DNA of 64,000 nucleotides from Lucinisca nassula (lineage: Eukaryota > Mollusca > Bivalvia > Lucinida > Lucinidae). The first letter of the stretch is position 1, and each line of letters opens with the position of its first letter. The stretch is from NCBI GenBank assembly GCA_963580285.1, contig OY757010.1, forward strand, positions 61,464,406 through 61,528,405, written 5' to 3'. Shown in pieces: positions 49,881 through 60,468 of this stretch. The notes below the pieces were generated by a model. It ran no database searches and was not told where the DNA came from. It worked only from the letters and a program-made list of their open reading frames with translations. Position numbers and translations under genes: made by a program.

Positions 49881-50011
49881 TGCAACTTAAACATGTTAAA
49901 GTGAATGTACAAAAAATGCATTAAAACCCGAAAAATGATCGGGCAAGGGGAGGTAACTACCAGATTATCGACCGTCGTCTTTCTTCAAATATTTGTTACC
50001 ATGAACCCTGC

Positions 50012-50079
50012 GGGCCAATGTCGGGCCGATAGCGATACGACGTTGTCACGTAGTATCGTTATCGGTCCGACGTTGGCCC
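50012..50079. repeat. Perfect-type hairpin element
   Basis: GGGCCAATGTCGGGCCGATA with GCGATAC pairs with GTATCGTTATCGGTCCGACG and TTGGCCC around a ~14-nt centre. A related hairpin with AGCGATACGAC...GTCGTATCGCT is at 57277-57327. Probably a small dispersed palindrome. Confidence 0.6.
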
Positions 50080-51087
50080 GATAGAAACAGGTCATTTTTT
50101 AGCCAAAAGTAATACTTGCGATTCGGAAAACACTCGCGTTCTTTCAAGGGAAGTCAATCAAAAGTAATCTTGTGTCAGTAAATAACGCATATTGTGACCG
50201 AGATAAATGAATACTAAAATAGACGTCCCGATAAAAGAAATAGTAGAAAGCTCATTTTTATGACAAGTAACTCTAAACTGTAATTATGAAGCTGAGAATT
50301 TACATTTTACGACATTTTAATCTCATGATAAGGTTTTAATATCTACCAATATGCAAAAATGTTTTTGTCATACATAATATTCTCCGACACTACTGGGCAT
50401 TACACGGACTTGTTAATTATATATAACACACCCGTATAATGCTTTCTTTCATGGAAATACTCTAAAATGGTATTTTTGATGAATATTCTTTGGAACCCTG
50501 TATTGCGGTACAGGGTCAAAAAGTAAAGTTAAAGACCCCAACTCCACTAGACAGAGACTGGCTACAGTCGTTTTTGTTTTATATTCATTACTCTCTTTAT
50601 CCTGTTCCTCTGTAATCCAACTGGCTGAACTAGCTAAGGGACTAAAGTAAAACAAAATTCTATAAGCTATGCAAGCTTTATGTCCCTTCAAGGCCAGAAA
50701 AAGAAAGAGAGAAGAAGTAAAAGAAAGGGTCTGGAGCCAGACTACACCAGACCCAAAGAACAAAAGCAATTTTATACAACATCAACACCCAAAAATAGGA
50801 TATTTGATTGTTGATTTTTTTTTATTTCATCGAATGAACACCAAAACCAGTATTTTCACGAGTGACAGTATGAACGCAGTGGATCGCCTGCAATGTGAAT
50901 GAGCACCGAAGTGGTTCATTTAAGCATTTTTTTTTTTTTTTGCTAGCGACCCGCTGTCGTTCATACTTTCATGAACAGCAGGAAAAATAGTTTATTTCTT
51001 ATATCTTTTTATACCGCAATCAGGCATTCTAGAAACCTAATAAAGGGGGTCGAATAACTGCACGCTATAATCGGTAGTATAATGTTA
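50080..51087. other. No recognised gene or repeat
   Basis: Contains a 106-codon minus frame (50449-50769) and overlapping plus frame (50669-50902) without recognisable domains, and a T homopolymer near 50927-50941. Confidence 0.4.
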
Positions 51088-51218
51088 TTAATCAAGTAAT
51101 TTCGTATTGGCCCAGTTACAGGTCCGAGGTCTGCTGTATTGGCACGAGGCCGAAGGCCGAGGCCAATACAGCTGACCGTGGACCTGTAACTGGGCCAATA
51201 CGAAATTACTTGATTAAT
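51088..51218. repeat. 131-bp palindrome
   Basis: Left arm ATTAATCAAGTAATTTCGTA then TTGGCCCAGTTACAGGTC; right arm GACCTGTAACTGGGCCAATA then CGAAATTACTTGATTAAT. Arms of ~56 bp with a few differences close on CGAGGCCGAAGGCCGAGG. No target duplication stands out. Confidence 0.8.
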
Positions 51219-51895
51219 GACAATTTTATTAATTGGTGCAATTAAAAACATGATTTATGATTTTTTAATATTGGTTGACCTTGTGTAATATAGGATAATC
51301 AATTAATAATGACCTATAATACCTTCTACTGACCTGTTATACGTCTAGTGACCGTTTATAGACCGGACCTACATGTACTTTTCAGATCACTAATTTACCA
51401 GTGTAAACAATAACATGTAACCTTTTATACACGGGAAAGTAACGAAACTGCAAGTTAAAATCTTTGCAATATTTATTTGAACAGATTTTCAGAAGTTTCA
51501 TCTAAATTCTTACCTTCTCGGCCTTTCCTGGTTTGAATGGCCCATTGGAATGATTGCACACTGCTACTGCAGTTGCGTCTCAATCTCGAAAATAATTTCT
51601 AAAGCTAAAATAAACTATGCAAGGTATGTTTTTGCAGATTTTCATACAGAATGTAAAGCGCTGAGAAACTTTTATTCGAGCGTCCATGTTGTTTTCCAAG
51701 TCTTTGTAGCCCGGCGACGTCAGAAACTTTGCACTCGTTGACGTCACGTTATACTACGTGTGCGCGCCATGGCACTGAATATCATTTAACATGCCACACT
51801 GTCTGTTTTTTTTTTTTTTTTTTGTTTTTTTTTTTTTGCTTAAATTAGCTTATTTATTGCAAAACCCCTTGATTGCTTTGAATTGCGGTATAAAC
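51219..51895. other. No recognised gene; T homopolymers
   Basis: Includes T18-G-T13 at 51806-51837. The 63-codon frame at 51550-51741 has no recognisable domain. Confidence 0.4.
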
Positions 51896-52041
51896 TAAAT
51901 ACATGATTAGTGTCTTTAATAATAAAATGCAATCGGTTCGCAGCGACAATTTTACAGGGGCTCGCGACAGCTCGCCCCTATAAAACTGTCTAAGGCTCAC
52001 CGATTATATTTTATTATTAAAGACACAAACCATGTATTTAC
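51896..52041. repeat. ~145-bp imperfect palindrome
   Basis: AAATACATGATTAGTGTCTT plus TAATAATAAAATGCAATCGG pairs with ACCGATTATATTTTATTATT plus AAAGACACAAACCATGTATT. The centre has CAGGGGCTCG/CGAGCCCCTA-like halves around GCGACAGCTCGC. Likely a MITE relic. Confidence 0.65.
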
Positions 52042-52382
52042 TAGATTCTTTGCTCATCATCACTGGGCGAAAAAAAAATTTTTATAGGGCAAGCTAAAAA
52101 ACAAAAACATGCTGTTTTTCTACAGAGAGCGGAACAGCGTTGACGTCGCCAACGCCCAATCAGATCGGTGGGAACCATGGTTTAGTCCGACGTAACTTGA
52201 CGTCACATGACGTCACTGACTGAAGCATGTGACTCGATGCGTTGTAAGCATGAACTACATTGTTCTGTATAGGTTTACTACAGGCTTTACAAGGATATAG
52301 GCGTGTTTTCGTGATTTTCTTCGGCAATAAAACAGAATCTTACATACATGTAGTTGGTCATTACATATGTGGTCATTCCTTA
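52042..52382. other. No gene; fragment of a MITE-1 end
   Basis: GATATAGGCGTGTTTTCGTG at about 52296 resembles one MITE-1 terminus, without the rest of the element. Otherwise featureless. Confidence 0.4.
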
Positions 52383-52402
52383 GGGGCTCTTTTGGGCTCT
52401 TA

Positions 52403-53533
52403 CACTGTCACGATTTTGGCCACGACTCACCACGATTTTTTAAATCGTGGTAAATCGTGAACAACGTCGTAGAGAAGTCGGCAGAGATCTTCCGTGAGGA
52501 ATCGTGGTTGATCGTGATAGTTCGGGAGTGACCACGACTGTTTTGGACATGTTCAAAACATTCGTGACGAGTCGGCATCATTTTTCAAATCGTAGAGCAG
52601 TCGTAGAGAAATCGTAGGTCAGTCGTGAGCCGTCGTCGTGGTAATCGAGGCCAATCGTGAATAATCGTGACTGAATTCTATCACGATTGTGCTACGACGA
52701 GACAAGATCATCTACGATGCCTCTACGATTCCGTTGCGACTGCCGTACGATTTACTACGATATCATGACGACTGCTCACGACAATGCAAGATTCACCAGG
52801 AATGCACTACGATTGATGACGACGCTAGCACGATTTATCCCGACGCTACGTCGAACGCACTACTTTCTCCACGTAACTTTGTACATATAATTACCCAAGC
52901 AACTATGGTCAACTGTCACCTGTCCCTCCTGTTCCTCTGCACCTCCAGTTGTTCAGCCATTGCAATGTCATTTTTGATCATGTCTTGTTCGAGCTGAACT
53001 AAATTTTGAAGATACAGAAGCCTTTGACCTGACTGCAAAAACATTTTCGTCAGATGCTCTCTACAGAAATGGTTGAGACTGAATGACACTGTGCATTTGA
53101 TGAACACTTTTATATACCCAGATCGTTATAAATCCTGACGAATCGGGAGAAGTCTTGGTTAATCGTGAGTAAATCGTATCGAATCCTCAATGATCGTACT
53201 GAGTCTTTGATCATCGTGCCTTGGTCGTAGAACAGTCTTGCAGGGATCGTGAGAAATCGTGTATGATCGTCTGATATCTTGAAGCAATCGTGGTGCAGTC
53301 GTAGAAGAATCCTAGAGGATCGTAAGACATCGTAGTCGATCGTAGAGGATCGTTGTAGATCGGCTCCATTATCGTACAGCAATCGTGATTGTTCGTAGAA
53401 GTGTCGTAGCGATGTCGTGAGTATTCGTAGGGTAGTGAAATCAGAACCGTGTATGCCCCGATTTGCCACGATTTTCATGGTCCCAATTGGTCGTGGATAG
53501 TCGTGGACAATCGTGGTCAAAGTCTTGACAGTG
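52403..53533. mobile_element. CMC (CACTA/Mirage/Chapaev)-like non-autonomous element
   Basis: 1131 bp. Left end CACTGTCACGATTTTGGCCA, right end complemented CACTGTCAAGACTTTGACCA; 33 bp match with six differences. TA flanks both ends (52401-52402 and 53534-53535). Both halves are packed with TCGTGG, TCGTGA and TCGTAG (or their complements) at roughly 10-12 bp spacing, with strand orientation switching at about 52690 and again in the right half. Short subterminal motif arrays with CACTG/CACTA ends are typical of the CMC superfamily; a 2-bp TA duplication fits Mirage-type members. A unique centre (~52870-53105) holds a 63-codon minus frame (52916-53107, ending VQRNRRDR) that I cannot identify. 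No transposase. Confidence 0.65.
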
Positions 53534-53987
53534 TAGGGAGCTTACCACTAAATATTTTCCATAGACGACAATAGTAACATTTTTCCATCTCCAACAAAAA
53601 CTGTACATGCAAAATATTTCAAACCTTGGTGGTTTGTAGAGCAACTCTAGCTGAATAAATCCCAAAGAAAAAATCCACATGTAGCCCGTCTCCTTTTTGA
53701 GCTATTGTCCGCCATATTGTTGATGTGTAGCGCCGCAGTGAATAACAGGGCAATTTTTTCTCAAAGGGGTGACCATGAAAATGTGGCAGCAATATTTTTG
53801 GGCTTGCAGATATAATTGCAAAGCATCTATTATTTTGTTTTGCTATAAGTACCCTTTTCTTAAAATGAAATAAATCCAGCCTATATAACCAATGAAATGC
53901 ACAGCTGGTATTTGATCCTCTATCAAATCTTCTGTCCCAAAGTGCTGGTTCCCCGGCTCAGCAATATTTAGTGTTAAGCTACCTATA
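53534..53987. mobile_element. 451-bp unit, copy 1
   Basis: Its ends form an imperfect inverted pair: TAGGGAGCTTACCACTAAAT on the left and, complemented, TATAGGTAGCTTAACACTAA on the right. It is the same length as copy 2 (54904-55354) and I find only two differences (A/G near 53777, T/A near 53886). The left end abuts the CMC-like element, which replaced its outermost bases. Confidence 0.8.
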
Positions 53988-54901
53988 CCAAACCCTTATT
54001 GTCTTTATGATCCATCAAAAGCATTGTCAAATAGAAATTTAGATCATATCTAATAATTTAAGCATGCATAATAAATGTTCAGTGACAAAGAATCTTTGAA
54101 GTTTGCGAAAAAGTTATCGCTTTCAGATTCTACAATGAAAGCCGAACAAACAATATTTTGTGAAAAAGGGCAAAGTTTACCTCTTTCTGGAATGGAACCC
54201 AGACACCGGCTGGCATCAGTGGTTCTTCTCCTATGTCTTTGGAACAATTCAATCCTAAAATGCACTAAAGTATGCCTTAATAGCATACCAACTGGTATTT
54301 ATGGCTGATTTCACACCTATACCCCCTATTTTATGTAAAATTGGCATTTTGAGGATATTTTGATGATAAAACTTTGACAAAAATGATTATAAATGCCTCA
54401 ATACCATGAGAAATAGTGGATATATATCTGTTCAGACCCTTTAACATGAATCTAATCAATAAGAACCAATAAGAGATGAGAAAACTTATCGCGATATTGC
54501 AGCAGAGACAATTTTGAAGTTTTGCTTTCGCTAGAGACCAAGGCCAAAAACCAGGTGACCTTAGTGCTAAATTCCAGATGGAGTAGATCCTTTCTCTTGT
54601 GTTTCTGGTTATACACTGACTGTAAGACTTTTTCCAAAACAAACCCATTAACAATTGATTAACATGGCTTTAAAGTACCCCCCCCCCCTCAAAATGCACA
54701 GATCAGAAGCAAAAACTGATCAAAACACCCAGTTAGACCTAAATTACCACAAACCTTACACTTTTTTTTACAGTTTCTATGGCAAACCACATGCCAGGAA
54801 TATCCATTTTATGATACAGAATTGGATAGAACCTACCAATGTGTGAAAATATGATGTAATGACTGAAAACTGGAGTGTGGGGCTGATTTTCAAACTTTTG
54901 G
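53988..54901. other. Segment between the 451-bp twins
   Basis: About 914 bp without a convincing gene. It starts CCAAACCC and ends TTTTGG, a weak inverted extension of the neighbouring unit ends (TATACCAAA / TTTGGTATA). Frames of 78-107 codons (54050-54286 minus, 54331-54654 minus) have no recognisable domain. It includes a C9-type run at about 54680-54688. Confidence 0.5.
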
Positions 54902-55354
54902 TATAGGGAGCTTACCACTAAATATTTTCCATAGACGACAATAGTAACATTTTTCCATCTCCAACAAAAACTGTACATGCAAAATATTTCAAACCTTGGT
55001 GGTTTGTAGAGCAACTCTAGCTGAATAAATCCCAAAGAAAAAATCCACATGTAGCCCGTCTCCTTTTTGAGCTATTGTCCGCCATATTGTTGATGTGTAG
55101 CGCCGCAGTGAATAACAGGGCAATTTTTTCTCAAAGGGGTGACCATAAAAATGTGGCAGCAATATTTTTGGGCTTGCAGATATAATTGCAAAGCATCTAT
55201 TATTTTGTTTTGCTATAAGTACCCTTTTCTTAAAATGAAATAAATCCAGCCTATAAAACCAATGAAATGCACAGCTGGTATTTGATCCTCTATCAAATCT
55301 TCTGTCCCAAAGTGCTGGTTCCCCGGCTCAGCAATATTTAGTGTTAAGCTACCT
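54902..55354. mobile_element. 451-bp unit, copy 2
   Basis: Direct repeat of 53534-53984. Left end TATAGGGAGCTTACCACTAA; right end runs into GTAAGAGCCCCTTT, whose complement GGGGCTCTTACA resembles GGGGCTCTTTTGGGCTCTTA at 52383-52402. Thus the whole block 52383-55366 may be one nested element with GGGGCTCTT ends. Confidence 0.8.
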
Positions 55355-55421
55355 GTAAGAGCCCCTTTATGAAGATTACGAGCCTCGACTGAGGCTCGTT
55401 TCGTAAATTTCATTTTAAATT

Positions 55422-55702
55422 CATTACGCAAACACGCCTATACAAATACATTGCCACCTTTATCGCCGAAAAAATGAAAATTTTATGATGAAAAATTGTG
55501 ATATTTTCCTTATTTCTGCTCCAAATATAGATTATTGGCACTCGTTAGAACCGCCTCATCGAGCCGGTTCTAACGAGTACCCACAATCTATATTTTAGAG
55601 CAGAAATAAAATAAAATAAGTTATATCCAGGGAAACCCCAGTTTTATTATATAAAAGTGGGGTTCAAGGGGGTCAAAATTGTATACGCATGTTTTCGTGA
55701 TG
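55422..55702. mobile_element. MITE-1, the best complete copy
   Basis: Left terminus CATTACGCAAACACGCCTAT, right terminus complemented CATCACGAAAACATGCGTAT. Modules in order: TTATCGCCGAAAAAATGAAA, GTGATATTTTCCTTATTTCT, palindromic core CTCGTTAGAACCGCC/CGGTTCTAACGAG, GAGCAGAAATA, AAACCCCAGTTTTA, GTGGGGTTCAAGGGGGTC. No target duplication is obvious. Copies: 7413-8344, 9790-9965, 10326-10531, 19290-19400, 47770-48045, 55979-56292, 63765-64000. Confidence 0.82.
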
Positions 55703-55978
55703 GATATTCCTCGGCAGGCACACATCGGTGACACGATGTTGAATCAACGTTGAAAGAGGTTGATTGTTTCAACGTTCACTGCCGGTATGGAAGTGTACGA
55801 TAATCTATTGAAATTTAACCCTTATCCTGCTGAATAAATCAATGTATCCACTCCACTTTCGGACAATTATTTAATTGTATCTATTCGTTCAATTAAAAAT
55901 AGTGTAGATTTGTATCTGCACTATTTGCAATGTAGGGGCTTGTCATGTTCAGCAGAATGAGGGTTAAATAGGTCTGTG
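55703..55978. other. Spacer with small palindromes
   Basis: GTTGAATCAACGTTGAAAG and TTGTTTCAACGTTCACTG form a weak hairpin near 55740-55785. CCCTTATCCTGCTGAA (55822) and its complement TTCAGCAGAATGAGGG (55951) are an inverted pair about 130 bp apart. No gene. Confidence 0.45.
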
Positions 55979-56292
55979 CATCAAGAAAACAGGCCTATAT
56001 AATTTTGACACCCTTGAACCTCACCTTTATATAGCAAAGCTGGGGTTTACGGAGGTAAACCTTGTTTTCTTATTTCTGCTCTAAAATATAGATTGTGGGT
56101 ACTCGATGAGGCGGTTCTAACGAGTACCCACAATCTATATATTGAGGCGGTTCTAGCGAGTACCTACAAATCCGCAGTATATTTTGAGCAGAAATACATG
56201 TAATAAAAACATCACCATTTTTCATCTTAAAATTTTCTCTTTTTTCGGCGGTAAATTTTACAATGTATGTATATAGATGTGTTTTCGTAATG
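55979..56292. mobile_element. MITE-1 with rearranged core
   Basis: CATCAAGAAAACAGGCCTAT to GATGTGTTTTCGTAATG. The core region is rearranged: TACTCGATGAGGCGGTTCTA is followed by a second GAGGCGGTTCTAGCGAGTAC, so one left half-core is lost and one right half-core duplicated. Confidence 0.75.
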
Positions 56293-56565
56293 GAATATGA
56301 TTTTAGAAAAGCGCGTCATAGACTTTGCCGATTGTTTGAACCATCTATGGGTACTGACGAACACTGAAGATGATATGTGCTTAGACTGATTTCATGGCGG
56401 TTTATAAGTACTAATATTATCGTGCAGCTCAGTCTATTTCTCCAAGCCCCGATAGCGGGGCCCAGATATCAAATAGGGTTTGTGCGGACGAGTTTACATC
56501 TACTCGTATTCAAGGACTTTGGCTACTCTGTGTTGAACTTGCAAATAAAGCACTACTACTGCTTC

Positions 56566-56591
56566 ATCTACTACTACTACTACTACTACTC

Positions 56592-56639
<48 letters not shown>

Positions 56640-56640
56640 G

Positions 56641-56694
<54 letters not shown>

Positions 56695-56702
56695 TACTAC
56701 TA
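56566..56702. repeat. (CTA)n trinucleotide repeat, cut by the gap
   Basis: About 137 bp of CTACTA repeats with rare CTCCTA and CGTACT interruptions, ending at an assembly gap. It produces an artificial Tyr-rich frame. Confidence 0.95.
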
Positions 56703-56902
56703 NNNNNNNNNNNNNNNNNNNNNNNNNNNNNNNNNNNNNNNNNNNNNNNNNNNNNNNNNNNNNNNNNNNNNNNNNNNNNNNNNNNNNNNNNNNNNNNNNN
56801 NNNNNNNNNNNNNNNNNNNNNNNNNNNNNNNNNNNNNNNNNNNNNNNNNNNNNNNNNNNNNNNNNNNNNNNNNNNNNNNNNNNNNNNNNNNNNNNNNNNN
56901 NN
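56703..56902. other. Assembly gap, 200 N
   Basis: Exactly 200 undetermined bases, a round size normally used for a gap of unknown length. Order and distance across it are therefore not certain. Confidence 0.97.
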
Positions 56903-56963
56903 ACTGGGATCCTCTGGCACCGTCAAAACCTAGATACCATGCACTTAGCTACATGCGCGTCAC

Positions 56964-56967
<4 letters not shown>

Positions 56968-56998
<31 letters not shown>

Positions 56999-57069
56999 AG
57001 AGAGAGAAAGAGAGAGAGAGAATGGACAATATGTAGGCCACGATAAGAAAGCAATGAGCACATGTAGGC

Positions 57070-57106
<37 letters not shown>

Positions 57107-57218
57107 CTAATGAGCAACATGAAGGCCAGAGAGGAGAGGAGACGAATGAGCAACAATGAAGGCCACAGAGAGAGAGAGAAGAGAGAGAGGAGAGAGGAGA
57201 GAGAGAGAGATCGAGAGA

Positions 57219-57253
<35 letters not shown>

Positions 57254-57407
57254 TAAATCGCCTGAACGGTGCGTCTGACCGAGAGCGATACGACATGGCG
57301 ACGTCGTATCGCTATCCTGCCCGATGTTGACCCACTGTTTCAACATGTAGCCCATAATGAGTGAGAGAAAAAAACTTAGCAACATGTTGGCCATAGCACT
57401 TTCAGAG

Positions 57408-57459
<52 letters not shown>

Positions 57460-57503
57460 CACTGGGGGGAACGTGTACACCATGGCATGTTGAGAGAAGA
57501 GAG

Positions 57504-57577
<74 letters not shown>
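56968..57577. repeat. GA-rich minisatellite region
   Basis: Long GA runs are separated by related spacers containing AATGAGCAACATG and TGTAGGCCAC or TGAAGGCCA (near 57022-57072, 57108-57130, 57146-57166, and weaker at 57340-57395). This suggests a compound repeat of GA tract plus a ~25-bp spacer. A hairpin (57277-57327, AGCGATACGACATGG/GTCGTATCGCT) interrupts it. The Ser-Leu and Arg-Glu frames here are artefacts. Confidence 0.85.
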
Positions 57578-57582
<5 letters not shown>

Positions 57583-58154
57583 AGAATTTCACTCCATTTT
57601 ACACATTGGAATTCGCATAAAAAGTTTAAAAGAATTTCACTATACTACGATCTACGATTTCAGTCACAACAATTGTGTGTAACGATGTTGAGATGACCCC
57701 TGCATACCTTTCTAGGTATTTACCGCATGACGTCATTATTCACGCGCGTTGTAGTTTTGTCGCGAAATTAAAAATAGACTAACTGTGTTCGTAGCATAGT
57801 TAGGAAAACCGTCTCATAAAACTTAACCTGTGATCATAATTGTTCGCAATATTACATAAAACTCATTCATTTGTATTATTTAAACAAAAAATACCCGATA
57901 TATGTAAAAAAAAAAATTAAGCACTTTTTTTCCGACAGCTCAATAATGCACCTTTAAACCTCAATTCAAACAAACAAATATCATGGCAATATTTCATTTT
58001 GGACAACTGTTTGGCCATTCATTCTTTTCTGCTAAAGGGGGTGGGGTGAGGGAAACAAACTATTCTTCGTATGTTTAAATCCTATGTAACATGGAGTCTT
58101 CCACCTAGTAAGTTTGGAGTTGTCACTTCCTATTATTATGGTGTCAGGTTTTTT
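57578..58154. other. No gene seen
   Basis: A short retroposon-like tail, CCTCAATTCAAACAAACAAA, at about 57959-57979 suggests the end of a SINE-C-like element whose body is not recognisable. Confidence 0.45.
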
Positions 58155-60175
58155 AGCTCACCTGTCACGTAGTGACAAGGTGAGCCATTGTGATCACTTT
58201 TCCGTCGTCGTCCGTCGTCAGTGCGTGCGTGCGTGCGTGCGTCCGTAAACGTTTTCTTCAAACGACATCATCTCCTAAACCACTGATCGTATTTTGACCA
58301 AACTTCATAGGAATGATCCTTAGGTGGTCCCCTTTCAAAGTTGTTCAAATGGTTCCGGTCCGTTGCACATGTAGGTCACAGGAGCCAAAAATAGATTTTT
58401 TTCACCGAAAATTTAAAAAATCTTCTCCTCTGAAACCACAAGGCCCAGGTCTTTGATATTTGGTACGAAGCTTCATCTAGTGGACCCCTAACCAGATTGT
58501 TCAAATTATAGTGCTGGGGCCAAAAATTGCCCCCGCCCCGGGGCCCTTTGGTTTTACATGGGCTTATATAGGGAAAATCTTTAAAAATCTTCTTCTCTGA
58601 AACTGCAAGGCCCAGGTCTTTGATATTTGGTATGAAGCTATAGCTGGTGGACACCTACCAAGATTGTTCAAATTATAGTGCTGGGGCCAAAAATACCCCC
58701 GCCCTGGGGCCCTTTGGTTTTACATAGGCTTATATAGGGAAAATCTTTAAAATCTTCTTCTCTGAAACTGCAAGGCCCAGGTCTTTGATATTTGGTATGA
58801 AGCTTCATCTGGTGGACCCCTACCAAGATTGTTCAAATTATAGTGCTGGGCCAAAAAAGCCCCCGCCGCGGGGGCCCTTTGATTTTGCATGTGCTTATAT
58901 AGGGAAAATCTTTAAAAAATCTTCTGCTCTTAAACTGCAAGGCCCAGGTCTTTGATATTTGGTATAAAGCTTCATCTGGTGGACCCCTACCAAGATTGTT
59001 CAAATTATAGTGCTGGGGCCAAAAAATGCCCCCGCCCCGGGGCCCTTTGGTTTTACATAGGCTTATATAGGGAAAATCTTTAAAAAGTATCTTCTCTGAA
59101 ACCGCAAGACCTAGGTCTTTGATAATTGGTATGAAGCTTCATCCATAGGACCCCTACCAAGAGTATCCAAATTATAGTGCTGGGGCCAAAAATGCCCCCA
59201 CCCCGGGGCCCTTTGGTTTTACATAGGCTTATACAGGGATAATCTTTAAAAATCTTCTTCTCTGAAACCGCAAGGCCCAGGACTTTGATATTTGGTATGA
59301 AGCTTCATCTAATGGACCTCTACCAAGATCGTTCAAACTATAGCCCTGGGGGGGGCAAAAATGCCCCCGCTCCGAGGCCCTTTGGTTTTACATAGACTTA
59401 TATAGGGAAAACCTTTAAAAATCTTCTTCTCTGAAACCACAAAGCCAAGGTCTTTGATATTTGGTATGAAGCTTCATCTAGTGGACCTCTATCAAGATTG
59501 TTCAAACAATAGCCCTGAGACCAAAAATGTCCCCGCTCTGGGGCCCTTTGGTTATACATAGACTTTTATAGGGAAAATCTTTAAAAAGGCCTAGGTCTTT
59601 GATATTTGGTGTGAAATTTCATCTAGTGGACCTCTATCAAGATTGTTCAATTTATAGCCCTGGGGCCAAAAATGTCGCCGCCCTGAGACCCTTTGGTTTT
59701 ACATAGACTTATAGAGGGAAATCTTTAAAAATCTTCTCTGAAACTGCAAGGCCCATGTCTTTGATATTTGGTATGGAGCTTCATCTAGTGGACCTCTACC
59801 AAGATTGTTCAAATTATAGCCCTGGGGCCACAAATGTCCCCAGCCCGGGGCCCTTTGGTTTTACATATACTTATATAGCCCTGATGCAAATTTGGTTTTG
59901 CATAGGCTTATGTATGGAATATCTTAAAAAAAATCTTCTTCTCTGAAGCGGCAAGGCCCAGGTCCTTGATATTTGTTGTGTAGCTTCATCTAGTGGACCT
60001 TTGCCAAGATTGTTCATATTATAGCCTTTGTTAATGCTTGGTATGAAGCTTCACCTTTAAGACCTCCCTCAGCATTATGCACATTAAAGCCCTGGGGCCA
60101 ATAATGACCCTCCCTGGGGCCCACTTGTTACACTATGGATCAGGTGAGCGATCCAGGGCCATCATGGCCCTCTTG
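58155..60175 (+). mobile_element. Pearl/HINE-like element with ~167-bp internal tandem repeats
   Basis: Starts AGCTCACCTGTCACGTAGTG and folds on itself (AGCTCACCTG...AAGGTGAGC). A GTGCGTGC run and a GACCAAACTTCATAGGAATG segment follow. Then about ten imperfect units of ~160-170 bp carry AAGGCCCAGGTCTTTGATAT, TATGAAGCTTCATCT, CCAAGATTGTTCAAATTATA, a GCCCCGGGGCCC box and CTTATATAGGGAAAATCTTT. The end is CAGGTGAGCGATCC, then AGGGCCATCATGGCCCT (hairpin) and CTTGTTTT. Subterminal inverted CTCACCTG/CAGGTGAGC, a terminal hairpin and a central minisatellite match the layout of bivalve pearl elements and Helentron-derived HINEs. Non-coding; it would need a helper Rep/helicase. Confidence 0.75.
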
Positions 60176-60214
60176 TTTTTATTTGTGGCAAATTTTACAA
60201 AAAGGAATTTTCTT

Positions 60215-60277
60215 TTAGCAAACAATGTAGACCCAGATCAGACGCCGTGTCTGATCTGGATCGGCACTGTTTGCTAA
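60215..60277. repeat. Hairpin element, best copy
   Basis: TTAGCAAACAATGTAGACCC with AGATCAGACGCC pairs with TCTGATCTGGATC and GGCACTGTTTGCTAA around GTG. 63 bp in all, arms ~30 bp. TTAGCAAACA/TGTTTGCTAA at the very ends is perfect. Confidence 0.7.
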
Positions 60278-60468
60278 TTTCCCAGAAGAGGGCATATATG
60301 GGTTAAGTATATTGCCATTCGGTCAGGTGCGTCATTCTTTCCCGAAATTTTTCTATAAATTTCACATTGTTTATCTAATAAGACCGATTCGTAATTTCGT
60401 AGGACCCGATCCTACCAACACTTACCACACACTGGAACAACGCCATATCAACGTCGTTGCAATAATGT

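Noticed and set aside
50449..50769. 106-codon minus frame as a membrane protein
   Set aside because: No family recognised, overlapped by an equally open plus frame, no splice or promoter context.
52916..53107. 63-codon minus frame as a captured host exon or transposase
   Set aside because: It is short, without a recognised motif, and located in the centre of a non-autonomous element; evidence is too thin.
53534..55354. LTR retrotransposon or TRIM with 451-bp LTRs
   Set aside because: No TG...CA ends, no primer-binding site or polypurine tract was seen, and each unit has its own terminal inverted repeat.
56377..57036. 219-codon frame over the gap
   Set aside because: It consists of (CTA)n-derived Tyr, undetermined bases and GA-derived Arg-Glu.
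57107..57592. Ser-Leu-rich 161-codon frame
   Set aside because: Product of the GA/CT repeat on the minus strand.
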